A model generated the notes under the pieces. It saw only the letters and a list, made by a program, of their open reading frames with translations, searched no databases and was not told the origin of the DNA. Position numbers and translations under genes: made by a program. This document shows positions 17,570 through 25,507 of a stretch of DNA of 64,000 nt, in pieces. Numbering within the stretch: position 1 is the stretch's first letter; each line of letters opens with the position of its first letter. Location of the stretch: contig CAWCUK010000004.1 of NCBI GenBank assembly GCA_963798775.1, forward strand, positions 496,001 through 560,000, in the 5' to 3' direction. This DNA comes from CAWCUK01 sp963798775. Its GTDB lineage: Bacteria > Bacteroidota > Ignavibacteria > Ignavibacteriales > Ignavibacteriaceae.

Positions 17570-17860
17570 CCATGGAGAAGTAATTGGGATAACTTTGCAA
17601 CTTTTTAAAATATCCTGAAGAGATAAGGGACTATTATTTATACTACCAATCAATACCGTTGGAGGCGTTTCACCGTCAATTTAGAAAAGTGACAAAATCT
17701 AAATCTATTTTCCCGAATGACGATATTTTGAAGAAAATGCTCTTTTTAGCTTACAGAGATTTATCGCGAAAAAATGGCCGATGCCTATCAGAAAATAGGC
17801 TGTTGTTCTTTCAATTTTTTCGATCTATTTAAGGACAGATTTAATGATTTTTCTTAAACT
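17570..17860 (+). pseudogene. IS256-family transposase, C-terminal remnant
   Basis: Translating across frame changes gives the C-terminal hallmark of IS256/Mutator transposases. NWDNFATFLKYPEEIRDY is followed, after a frame shift, by EAFHRQFRKVTKSKSIFP, NDDILKKMLFLAYRDLSRK, then PMPIRK, a TAG where Trp is expected, AVVLSIFSI and finally FKDRFNDFS. At least three frame changes and one nonsense codon are needed, and nothing upstream of the last ~90 residues (including the DDE catalytic Asp residues) is present. This is genuine decay, not a sequencing slip. It marks an old insertion next to the metal-efflux operon. Confidence 0.85.
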
Positions 17861-18027
17861 AAAAAACATTTTCACATAATATTTTACAGACTCTTAAAAT
17901 TCCCTCCCGAAATCAAATCTCCTCATCCAACAATTTTACAATTCAGCAACTCAGTAATCTCGCAATGTAATAATCATACATTTTGATTGTTTGATTATTA
18001 TCAGTTTTTTTTATTTCCTTTCATTTT

Positions 18028-18104
18028 AGGTCTCCTTTCTAATTTGATGTTCATTTTTTCTACCCAATATAATAGGGTAGTAACACATTTAGAAAGCGAG
18101 ACCT
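18028..18104. repeat. 77-bp nested hairpin element (possible MITE)
   Basis: The outer arms AGGTCTCCTTTCTAA (18028-18042) and TTAGAAAGCGAGACCT (18089-18104) are inverted repeats with a single one-base bulge. Inside them is a second inverted repeat, CTACCC (18060-18065) and GGGTAG (18075-18080). A short element with terminal inverted repeats beside transposon debris fits a miniature transposable element, but a cruciform regulatory site or an RNA hairpin is also possible. No T run follows, so it is a poor terminator. Confidence 0.55.
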
Positions 18105-18230
18105 TTTCTTAATTTACCGTCACTTTAAACAATTCAACAAATTTCACTTGCTATTTTACAATTATAAATTAAATTAATATAGAACTTTTCAAGAAAAATT
18201 CCTTCCAATTATCTCCTAAACTTCTTATAT

Positions 18231-18274
18231 TCTGAATGCGCTCTGAATAGGCTCTGAATGCGCTCTGAATGCGG
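18231..18274. repeat. Four tandem 11-bp repeats
   Basis: Four head-to-tail units of the pattern TCTGAATGCGC at 18231, 18242, 18253 and 18264 (second unit TCTGAATAGGC, last ending GCGG). One unit is about one helical turn, so all copies face the same side of the DNA. They lie 77 bp upstream of the DUF6266-like gene and could be a cluster of protein-binding sites or slippage products. Confidence 0.8.
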
Positions 18275-18351
18275 ATTGCTCTTGTATCTCTAGGCTATCA
18301 AAGTCGCTGTAATTTCGTTCTAGATATACTAATTAACTTAGGAGGAATAAT

Positions 18352-19038
18352 ATGGCCCGAGTTCATAATGGAATATTAGGAGAGGTTACAGGCAAAGCGG
18401 GGGGGAAAGTTTACCGTATAATGAATGGGAAAAGCTTTCGTTCTGAACGGCCGGTTCATTATAATGCCAGTAAGAGCAAAGCGGCTGTTGCTAACCGTGA
18501 TAAATTTGCCGCCGCTACGGCGTTTGCTAAATATGTAAATTCCATTCCCTTGTTAAAGTTAATTTGGAAAAGCGCTAAACTAAAAGGGACAACTTCTTTC
18601 AACCGCTTAATTAAATATAATTCTAAACTAATTGGGGATTCTGCCCCTTCAATAAATAATATTATTGTGCCCCCCGAAGGAACCTCAAGCTTTCTTTATT
18701 TTCCGATCGAGGCAGTCTCGGTTTCCTTAAAAGAAGCTTACCTTCAAATCAGAATTTCCCAAAAGCATTCACTTTTTAATCAATATAAACTTATGGCCGT
18801 TTTTATGTTTCATCAGCCTATAAATAAACAAGATAGTAAATATCAGTTCTGCCATGTTGATTTAGATGTAAAAATGAATGATAGAATAAATGTTATCGAA
18901 TCTGTTTTACCTGACTCAATAATTAAAACCGCTCAAAAATATTCCGGACTCATTTTGTATTTTTCACTTGTAAATTTTAAAGAGGGGAAGCCTATATGGA
19001 GTCCTACATATTCAACAGAAATTAATTTGATAGGATAA
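18352..19038 (+). CDS. DUF6266-like hypothetical protein
   Basis: A 228-residue protein. The N-terminal signature MARVHNGILGEVTGKAGGKV with a following RSERP resembles the start of DUF6266 proteins of Bacteroidota (pattern NG-LG--SGK-G--V, then RP). The middle and end (~110-225) look like beta-sandwich repeats (VSLKEAYLQIRISQKH; YSGLILYFSLVNF). No signal peptide is visible. An excellent ribosome site (AGGAGGAA) precedes ATG 18352, and four 11-bp tandem repeats lie upstream. Function unknown; its place in a patch of transposon debris and repeats suggests accessory DNA. Family call is by N-terminal pattern only. Confidence 0.65.
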   Translation: MARVHNGILGEVTGKAGGKVYRIMNGKSFRSERPVHYNASKSKAAVANRDKFAAATAFAKYVNSIPLLKLIWKSAKLKGTTSFNRLIKYNSKLIGDSAPSINNIIVPPEGTSSFLYFPIEAVSVSLKEAYLQIRISQKHSLFNQYKLMAVFMFHQPINKQDSKYQFCHVDLDVKMNDRINVIESVLPDSIIKTAQKYSGLILYFSLVNFKEGKPIWSPTYSTEINLIG

Positions 19039-19166
19039 TGAGAAAGAATCCGGCTAAAACATTTTTATAATTTGGGGAGTAAGAGATTTATTCAATTGTT
19101 GATTCTTCATTGTTAATTGTTATTGCAACGCCAAAATCTTGGTTATAAAAAATTTAAGGAAGTAAT

Positions 19167-19964
19167 TTGAAGAAAATATTATCTGTTTTTATTCTGCTTT
19201 TAATAGTTTGCGGTGCCTATTTGGCATTCCTTTTTTTTGAGGAACCCAATTACGAAGAACTTAATTTCGTCCAGAAGTATTATACCCACAAAGTCGCCTC
19301 GGTTTGGGAAAAGAAGATTTTGGAAATGCCTAAGGATGAAAGGGTAATTGTTGATTATGATACACTGATGAATTCATTGGGATTTTTTGAGAAGAACTTC
19401 GCTAAAAGAATCTTCAATATCGATCCGAAAGAATTAGGTTTTAAGGGGCCGTTTTATTCTCGCGCTAAACCGACTGATTTGGTTGAGGTTCAATCCGTAA
19501 AACTCGGCGACTCTCCCAACGCGAGGGAAACCGGTGTGCAGTTTTGCCCTAAGCATTCGTATATAGATTATTTAAGAATGGCCGCGAAGATGAAGGAGGA
19601 TATAGGAAAGATAATTTTTATTGATTCCGGCTACCGCTCGCCGGGTAGGCAAGCTTACTTATTTATACATTACCTCGATTCAAGCTCTAAATATTCCCTT
19701 AAAGAAAATGCCAGGTGGATTGCCATGCCGGGCTACAGTGAACATGGTCATCCGGTTAATAACGCTATCGATTTTACTAACGCCGAAGGCATAAATGGTT
19801 TTAGCAATAATCAAATATCGGCAGATTTTGAAGCGCTTCCGGAATATAAATGGATGAATGAAAATGCCGCCTCTTTTAATTTCCATCTTTCTTATCCTAA
19901 AGATAATCCGTACGGCGTGGCTTTTGAACCCTGGCATTGGCATTGGAACGATAAACAAAATTGA
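19167..19964 (+). CDS. D-alanyl-D-alanine carboxypeptidase, VanY-like (M15)
   Basis: A 265-residue envelope protein with an N-terminal membrane anchor or signal (~4-22). The M15B/VanY motifs follow: SGYRSPGRQAYLF, the zinc-ligand region MPGYSEHGHPVNNAIDF (His and Asp), and the C-terminal EPWHWHW with the last zinc His. Such enzymes remove the terminal D-Ala from peptidoglycan stem peptides. The start is TTG 19167, eight bases after AAGGAAG; no ATG in frame would keep the signal. It stands alone between the DUF6266-like gene and the repeat-rich gap. Confidence 0.85.
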   Translation: MKKILSVFILLLIVCGAYLAFLFFEEPNYEELNFVQKYYTHKVASVWEKKILEMPKDERVIVDYDTLMNSLGFFEKNFAKRIFNIDPKELGFKGPFYSRAKPTDLVEVQSVKLGDSPNARETGVQFCPKHSYIDYLRMAAKMKEDIGKIIFIDSGYRSPGRQAYLFIHYLDSSSKYSLKENARWIAMPGYSEHGHPVNNAIDFTNAEGINGFSNNQISADFEALPEYKWMNENAASFNFHLSYPKDNPYGVAFEPWHWHWNDKQN

Positions 19965-20054
19965 CTCCGGTTCAGTAAGAGGCTTGACAACAGCTTTACT
20001 TCCAACACAGTTTGGCGAATAACAAGTAGATAATAATCGAAATTATTTTTGTAG

Positions 20055-20074
20055 AGCGACGATCCTTCGTCGCT
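20055..20074. repeat. Hairpin repeat GTAG-AGCGACGA
   Basis: A perfect 8-bp stem (AGCGACGA / TCGTCGCT) with a 4-base loop, preceded by TTTTTGTAG. It resembles the short GTAGAG-type palindromic repeats scattered between genes in Bacteroidota-related genomes. Likely a REP-like element. Confidence 0.7.
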
Positions 20075-20248
20075 TAAGTGGCATAGCAGATTAAAGAGGC
20101 TGTCTCAGAATTTTAATTCCGGCCCAAAGCCCGGGAAGATTTTAAAAGATGATGCTGAAACAAAATTCAACATGACAAATTCTAGGATTTGTGACAGCCA
20201 CTTTCGGTTCTTTCACTTTCACTATGCTGCAATAATTTAACATCCGAT

Positions 20249-20553
20249 ATTATGAAACTTTCTATCCAGATAAAGTAAAAATATTTTCCTTCCTTCGTAG
20301 AAGGAACATTATTGTAATTGTGCATAATTACCGAAGATCGCATAATCCTTGTAGAGGATTGATTATCCCTTTTTATCGGGCAGTTACTATAATTATTCCG
20401 CAATCCTTTGTCGAACATCTACGATGTTCTGATTATTAGGCGGGTTTGGCTTCACAATAACAGTTAACAACGAATACTTTTACGCGAGAATTTGTAGAGA
20501 CTATCTCAAATGAGAAATTCTGAAGGAGTTATGTTACAATTTTCATCAATAAA
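20249..20553. repeat. Long direct repeat, copy A (305 bp)
   Basis: Starts ATTATGAAACTTTCTAT and ends at the same sequence opening copy B. It contains three small perfect hairpins: TTCCTTC-GTA-GAAGGAA, AATCCT-TGTAG-AGGATT and GAACATC-TAC-GATGTTC (20413-20429). It differs from copy B by scattered substitutions and lacks copy B's 53-bp insertion. Confidence 0.88.
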
Positions 20554-20911
20554 ATTATGAAACTTTCTATTCAGATAAAGCAAAAATATTTTCCTTCCTT
20601 CGTAGAAGGAACATTATTGTAATAAACATAATTACCGAAGATTCCATAATCCTTGTAGAGGATTGATTATCCCTTTTTATCCGGCAGTTACTATAATAAT
20701 TCCGCAATCCTTTGTCGAACATCTACGATGTTCATTTGACGTCCATACAATTCATTTTTCTACAATAATCGAACATCTACGATGTTCTGATTATTAGGCG
20801 GGTTTGGCTTCACAATAACAGTTAACAACGAATACTTTTACGCGAGAATTTGTAGAGACTATCTCAAATGAGAAATTCTGAAGGAGTTATGTTACAATTT
20901 TCATCAATAAA
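20554..20911. repeat. Long direct repeat, copy B (358 bp)
   Basis: Nearly the same as copy A, but the GAACATC hairpin occurs twice (20717-20733 and 20771-20787), separated by ~37 bp of new sequence. The end of copy B (20788-20911) is almost base-for-base the end of copy A, so copying was recent or maintained by gene conversion. Confidence 0.88.
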
Positions 20912-21044
20912 ATTATGAAACTTTCTATTCAGATAAAGCAAAAATATTTTCCTTCCTTCGTAGAAGGAACATTATTGTAATAAACATACTTACCGAAGAT
21001 TCCATAATCCTTGTAGAGGATTGATTATCCTTTTTTATCCGGCA
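20912..21044. repeat. Long direct repeat, copy C (truncated, ~133 bp)
   Basis: Matches the first ~133 bases of copy B, including the TTCCTTC and AATCCT hairpins, then stops after TTTTTATCCGGCA. It is closer to B than to A (TTCAGATAAAGCAAAA and GATTCCATAATCC shared with B). Confidence 0.85.
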
Positions 21045-21124
21045 ATCTATTGGCGCAATTAATAATGACTTATTAAAAAATTATGAGTTAATAATGAATA
21101 CACATAGTTACGGCTGCCAATATG

Positions 21125-21149
21125 CCCTTCTCTTTTTGAAAGAGAAGGG
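21125..21149. repeat. Perfect 11-bp hairpin CCCTTCTCTTT
   Basis: CCCTTCTCTTT (21125-21135), loop TTG, AAAGAGAAGGG (21139-21149), followed by TTGAGATGAG. This type of hairpin followed by a TTGAGATGAG-like tail is a common dispersed intergenic element in Bacteroidota and relatives. No T run, so not a terminator. Confidence 0.75.
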
Positions 21150-21334
21150 TTGAGATGAGTTTGATAAACTAATTTATAAAAAATTTCTCAATCAAAGATT
21201 CTTCGAAATTAAATTCATACATCTACGGAAAATTTACAGTTTAAGATTTATAAATTAACTTCTTTCTTTGCTTTTATTAACATCCCTCTTTATATTTGAA
21301 AATCTAATTTTTAAGAGAAAATAACATTCTATTG

Positions 21335-22630
21335 ATGCAGAAAATAACCATACAAGATTTAGGAAAATACGTCGGCCAAGAAATTAAAATTAAAGGCTGG
21401 CTTTACAATAAAAGATCTAGCGGTAAGATAAAATTTTTAATACTTCGCGATGGTACCGGGTATCTGCAATGCGTGTATTTTAAAGGAAATGTATCTGAAG
21501 AAATATTTGAAAAAGCAGATAAAATAGGACAAGAGTCATCTATTGAAATTACCGGTGTTGTTAAAGAAGAAAAAAGAGCTCCCGGCGGTTACGAATTAGA
21601 CGCGACTGACCTTCATATAATTTCCGAAGCGGTTGATTATCCCATTACTCCTAAAGAACATGGCATTGAGTTTCTCATGGATAAACGCCATCTCTGGTTA
21701 AGATCCAGCCGCCAAGTCGCTATTTTAAGAATTAGACATCGTATTGTTAAAGCCATAAGGGACTTTTTTGATGGGAAAGGCTTTACTCTTATGGATCCTC
21801 CGATTCTCACTCCCGCCGCTTGTGAGGGAACTTCTACTTTATTTGAAACCGACTATTTTGATCTAGGAAAAGCTTATTTAACTCAATCCGGCCAATTATA
21901 CGCGGAAGCCGGCGCGCTCGCTTTGGGTAAAGTTTATACTTTCGGCCCAACTTTCAGAGCCGAAAAATCTAAAACAAGAAGGCATTTAACCGAATTTTGG
22001 ATGGTTGAGCCTGAAGTAGCTTTTGCCGACCTAAATGACGATATGGATCTCGCCGAAGAATTCCTTGAATATATTGTTCAAACCGTACTTAAAGAGAAGG
22101 AAGAAGAATTAAAAGTTCTGGAAAGAGATACTTCAATGTTACAGAACGTAAAACGTCCTTTGCCTAGAATTTCGTACGATGAAGCTGTTGAAATATTAAA
22201 GAAAAACGGAATTGAGTTTGAATATGGTAATGATCTCGGCGGAACTGATGAAACTGTAATCTCTAACCAATTCGACCGCCCGGTTATGGTTCATCGTTAT
22301 CCTGCCGAAGTTAAAGCTTTTTATATGAAACGTGACCCTGAAAATGAAAAATTTGCCTTAGCCGTTGATGTTTTGGCCCCGGAAGGTTACGGTGAAATTA
22401 TCGGAGGCAGCCAAAGAGAAGATAACTTTGATCTTCTCCTGCAAAGAATAAAAGAACATAATCTGCCTCAAGAAGCTTTTGAATGGTACCTTGATTTAAG
22501 AAAGTACGGATCGGTCCCTCATTCCGGTTTCGGTTTGGGCTTGGAAAGAACTGTTGGATGGATTTGCGGATTGGATCATGTGAGAGAAACAATCCCGTTC
22601 CCCAGAATGATTTATAGAAATACTCCTTAA
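21335..22630 (+). CDS. asnS: Asparaginyl-tRNA synthetase
   Basis: A class II aminoacyl-tRNA synthetase charging tRNA-Asn in the cytoplasm. An N-terminal OB-fold (IKGWLYNKRSSGKIKFLILRD cut at its core) is followed by the class II catalytic domain, with motif 2 in TFRAEKSKTRRHLTEFWMVE and motif 3 in GFGLGLERTVGWICGL. The long insertion-free form and EFWMVEPE segment favour AsnRS over AspRS. I chose ATG 21335; a TTG lies directly in front of it. ~431 residues, normal length. It precedes the nuo block by 70 bp on the same strand. Confidence 0.93.
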   Translation: MQKITIQDLGKYVGQEIKIKGWLYNKRSSGKIKFLILRDGTGYLQCVYFKGNVSEEIFEKADKIGQESSIEITGVVKEEKRAPGGYELDATDLHIISEAVDYPITPKEHGIEFLMDKRHLWLRSSRQVAILRIRHRIVKAIRDFFDGKGFTLMDPPILTPAACEGTSTLFETDYFDLGKAYLTQSGQLYAEAGALALGKVYTFGPTFRAEKSKTRRHLTEFWMVEPEVAFADLNDDMDLAEEFLEYIVQTVLKEKEEELKVLERDTSMLQNVKRPLPRISYDEAVEILKKNGIEFEYGNDLGGTDETVISNQFDRPVMVHRYPAEVKAFYMKRDPENEKFALAVDVLAPEGYGEIIGGSQREDNFDLLLQRIKEHNLPQEAFEWYLDLRKYGSVPHSGFGLGLERTVGWICGLDHVRETIPFPRMIYRNTP

Positions 22631-22648
22631 TCTTATTTCTTTAAGATT
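22629..22648 (+). terminator. Weak hairpin after asnS
   Basis: AATCTTA / TAAGATT with a 6-base loop, overlapping the asnS stop and followed by TTGAG. It may attenuate transcription into nuoJ, but the stem is short and the T run poor. Confidence 0.3.
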
Positions 22649-22700
22649 TTGAGTAATTAAAATTAATTTAACTAACTCAATTATTTTGAAAAGAAGATAA

Positions 22701-23213
22701 ATGTCTTTAGAGTTAATTCTGTTTATAGTTTTTGCCGCTGTATCCGCCGTTTCCGGTATCTTAATGATTACGCGGTCTAACCCTATTATAAGCGCGTTAT
22801 TTTTAATATTAAATTTTGCCGGTCTTGCCGGTATTTATCTTACTTTAAATGCGCAGTTTATCGCTGTAGTTCAAATTATAGTTTATGCCGGCGCTATTAT
22901 GGTGTTGTTCCTTTTCGTAATAATGCTTCTTAAACCTGAAAAGGAAGCTATTCTCTCCAAAATTCCGGGAATTAAAATATTCGCTATAGTTATTGCGGTG
23001 TTGGTGTTTTTTCAATTCGCTTATATGATTTTCTTTTCACATCCCTCGGCCGAAACCAGTGCGGCGGTTGCCCAAAGTGTTAAAGCCGGTACTGTTGAAG
23101 AAATAGGGAAAGAACTTTATACAAATTACATTCTGCCTTTTGAAGCGGCCGGTTATTTATTATTGGCGGCAACAATTGGAGCGTTAGTTTTAGCTAAAAA
23201 GAAATTTGAATAA
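22701..23213 (+). CDS. nuoJ: NADH-quinone oxidoreductase subunit J
   Basis: A 170-residue membrane protein with five hydrophobic helices; the pi-bulge helix typical of NuoJ (VQIIVYAGAIMVLFLFVIML) is clear. NuoJ is part of the membrane arm of complex I and links the quinone site to the antiporter-like subunits. First gene of nuoJKLM-nhaD-orf-nuoN; the stop is six bases before nuoK, implying one transcript. Confidence 0.95.
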   Translation: MSLELILFIVFAAVSAVSGILMITRSNPIISALFLILNFAGLAGIYLTLNAQFIAVVQIIVYAGAIMVLFLFVIMLLKPEKEAILSKIPGIKIFAIVIAVLVFFQFAYMIFFSHPSAETSAAVAQSVKAGTVEEIGKELYTNYILPFEAAGYLLLAATIGALVLAKKKFE

Positions 23214-23218
23214 TAATT

Positions 23219-23524
23219 ATGAATATACCAATTGAATATTATCTGGTTATAAGTGCCTTTATGTTTGTTACTGGCGTAACCGGTGTTTTAATCCGCCGTA
23301 ACGCGATCGTTGTTTTTATGTCCGTTGAACTTATGCTTAACGCGGCAAATCTTTCGCTGGTTACTTTCTCATCTTATATGGGAAATTCAGTGGGGCAGTT
23401 GTTTGTGTTTTTTGTTATGACTGTAGCCGCAGCCGAAGCTGCCGTAGGACTGGCTATTATTATTGCTCTGTTCAGAAATAAATTAACATTGAATATTGAC
23501 GAAATCAATATCCTTAAATGGTAA
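23219..23524 (+). CDS. nuoK: NADH-quinone oxidoreductase subunit K
   Basis: A 101-residue protein with three transmembrane helices and the two conserved membrane Glu regions of NuoK (MSVELMLNAANLSLVTF; AAAEAAVGLAIIIALFR). Part of the proton path of the complex I membrane arm. Normal length, tightly packed between nuoJ and nuoL. Confidence 0.96.
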   Translation: MNIPIEYYLVISAFMFVTGVTGVLIRRNAIVVFMSVELMLNAANLSLVTFSSYMGNSVGQLFVFFVMTVAAAEAAVGLAIIIALFRNKLTLNIDEINILKW

Positions 23525-23566
23525 GTTCATTTTCAAGTTCTGAAATAATTACGAATTTATAATTAT

Positions 23567-25504
23567 ATGACTCATTTAATTTATCTTACTGTTCTGTTTC
23601 CGTTGCTTGGGTTTATCATCAACGGTTTATTCGGAAGTAAAATCAAAAACGAAAAAATTATCGGTACCATCGGCGCCGGTGCTATCGGTTTATCTTTTCT
23701 TGTTGCTGTCGGCGCTTTTATACAAACTCTCGGTATGCCCGCCGAAGACAGGCAAACTATTGTTAACTTATTTACATGGCTTAATGTAGGCGGCCTTCAT
23801 GTAAATGTCGCTTACCAGGTAGATCAATTATCTTTAGTTATGGCTCTGATTGTTACCGGAGTCGGTTTTGTAATCCATGTTTATTCTATCGGTTATATGC
23901 ATGGAGATAAAAGTTTTTGGAGATTTTTCGCTTATCTCAATTTGTTCATCTTCGCGATGATGAATTTAATATTAGGCGATAATTTTGTTCTTCTCTTCTT
24001 AGGATGGGAAGGCGTGGGACTTTGTTCTTATCTTCTTATCGGGTTTTGGTATGATAGAAAATTTGAAAAAGGAACTACCGGAGACGCCGCTAAAAAAGCT
24101 TTTATAGTAAACAGAATAGGCGATTTCGGTTTTCTTCTTGGAATGTTTCTGATTTACATGACTTTCGGCAGCTTAAATTTTAATGAAGTATTTTCCCGTG
24201 CCGCAAGTTTTAATGTGGATGTTTCAGTTTTTAATTTTATTGCTATTTTCTTGTTTATCGGCGCTACCGGTAAATCAGCCCAAATACCGCTTTTCGTTTG
24301 GCTCCCGGATGCTATGGCCGGCCCTACTCCTGTTTCAGCGCTTATTCATGCCGCTACAATGGTTACCGCCGGCGTTTATATGATCGCAAGATGTTCAATT
24401 TTATTTGCCTCAGCTCCCGCAATTTTAACTGTTATTGCCACTATAGGCGCTATAACGGCTTTATTTGCCGCCACAATTGGTGTTGTGCAGAATGATATCA
24501 AAAAAGTACTGGCATATTCTACGGTCAGTCAGCTCGGATATATGTTCCTAGCTTTGGGCGTTGGAGCTTTCACCGCGGGAATTTTTCACGTAATGACTCA
24601 CGCTTTCTTTAAAGCTTTGTTATTCCTCGGTGCCGGTTCCGTAATTCATGGAATGCATGAAGATCAGGATATCCAGAATTACGGCGGCTTAAAAAAATAT
24701 ATGCCGGTTACTAATATTACCTTTTTAATTGCCGCACTGGCTATTTCCGGTTTTCCTTTGTTATCCGGTTTCTTCAGTAAAGATGAAATTCTCTGGGTAA
24801 GTTATACTAACGGCGGAATTTTATTTTGGGGAATAGGAGCTTTTACGGCTCTCTTAACGGCTTTTTATATGTTTAGATTATATTCTTTGACCTTTGAAGG
24901 AAAGGAAAGATTCGGACATGATAAGCACCCGCATGAATCGCCGAAAATAATGACTATTCCGCTGATGGTTCTTGCTTTCTTGGCTGTAGTCGGCGGATTT
25001 ATTGGTGTACCGGAAATTTTCTCCGGTGAAGGCGGACAAATTTTTGAGCATTGGCTTGAACCAATATTTAAGAACGCGAACGCTAAAATGGCAGTTTACG
25101 GCTCTCATTCGCATATTGAGGAAATTCTCTTCATGGCAATTTCAACCGTAGGCGCGCTGGCCGCTATTTGGTTCGCCCGTTATGTTTATTTAAAGAAACC
25201 TCAAATTGCCGCTAATACTTCTAGAAAATTTAAAGGAATATACACTTTACTTCTAAATAAATATTATGTAGATGAAGTTTATGATGCGGCTGTTGTTAAT
25301 CCCATTAAAAAAGGTTCCGAAGTAATTCTTTGGAAAGTTACCGATAGTAAAATTATTGACGGTGTTGTAAACGGCGCTGCGGGATTAGTTGGCGTTATTT
25401 CAAAAAATATAAGAAAAATTCAAACCGGCGTCGCTCAATCGTACGCGATATTTATGATGCTGGGTATCGTAATAGCTATATTCTGGATTATTCTAAGTTT
25501 ATAA
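23567..25504 (+). CDS. nuoL: NADH-quinone oxidoreductase subunit L
   Basis: A 645-residue antiporter-like subunit of complex I with ~16 helices. Core motifs include LFLGWEGVGLCSYLLIGFW (Glu of helix 5), AQIPLFVWLPDAMAGPTPVS and VQNDIKKVLAYSTVSQLG (Lys pair). The C-terminal lateral helix and final anchoring helix are present (IFMMLGIVIAIFWIILSL), so the protein is full length. It drives outward ion pumping at the far end of the membrane arm. Confidence 0.96.
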   Translation: MTHLIYLTVLFPLLGFIINGLFGSKIKNEKIIGTIGAGAIGLSFLVAVGAFIQTLGMPAEDRQTIVNLFTWLNVGGLHVNVAYQVDQLSLVMALIVTGVGFVIHVYSIGYMHGDKSFWRFFAYLNLFIFAMMNLILGDNFVLLFLGWEGVGLCSYLLIGFWYDRKFEKGTTGDAAKKAFIVNRIGDFGFLLGMFLIYMTFGSLNFNEVFSRAASFNVDVSVFNFIAIFLFIGATGKSAQIPLFVWLPDAMAGPTPVSALIHAATMVTAGVYMIARCSILFASAPAILTVIATIGAITALFAATIGVVQNDIKKVLAYSTVSQLGYMFLALGVGAFTAGIFHVMTHAFFKALLFLGAGSVIHGMHEDQDIQNYGGLKKYMPVTNITFLIAALAISGFPLLSGFFSKDEILWVSYTNGGILFWGIGAFTALLTAFYMFRLYSLTFEGKERFGHDKHPHESPKIMTIPLMVLAFLAVVGGFIGVPEIFSGEGGQIFEHWLEPIFKNANAKMAVYGSHSHIEEILFMAISTVGALAAIWFARYVYLKKPQIAANTSRKFKGIYTLLLNKYYVDEVYDAAVVNPIKKGSEVILWKVTDSKIIDGVVNGAAGLVGVISKNIRKIQTGVAQSYAIFMMLGIVIAIFWIILSL

Positions 25505-25507
25505 AAT

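Larger units (their letters stand above)
17451..18351. other. Gene-free accessory stretch with transposon debris
   Basis: 901 bases without an intact gene. It contains a decayed IS256-family transposase end (17570-17860), a 77-bp hairpin element (18028-18104) and four 11-bp tandem repeats (18231-18274), each annotated separately. The first ~100 bases are the probable promoter region of the minus-strand efflux operon. The rest is AT-rich and unassigned. Confidence 0.75.
19965..21331. other. 1.37-kb gene-free stretch filled with hairpin repeats
   Basis: No credible gene. It holds a 20-bp hairpin repeat (20055-20074), three head-to-tail copies of a 300-360 bp unit (20249-21044) and a CCCTTCTC hairpin (21125-21149), all annotated separately. 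The last ~150 bases, AT-rich, should carry the asnS promoter. Confidence 0.85.

Noticed and set aside
17451..18351. tRNA or attachment site near the transposon debris
   Set aside because: I found no cloverleaf-capable sequence or tRNA 3' end repeat in this stretch.
20182..20418. 78-codon minus-strand frame
   Set aside because: It lies inside hairpin-rich direct repeats, has no family features, and is not preserved in the second repeat copy.
20249..21044. Possible CRISPR array
   Set aside because: Repeat units are 130-360 bp with no short regular repeat-spacer pattern and no cas genes nearby.
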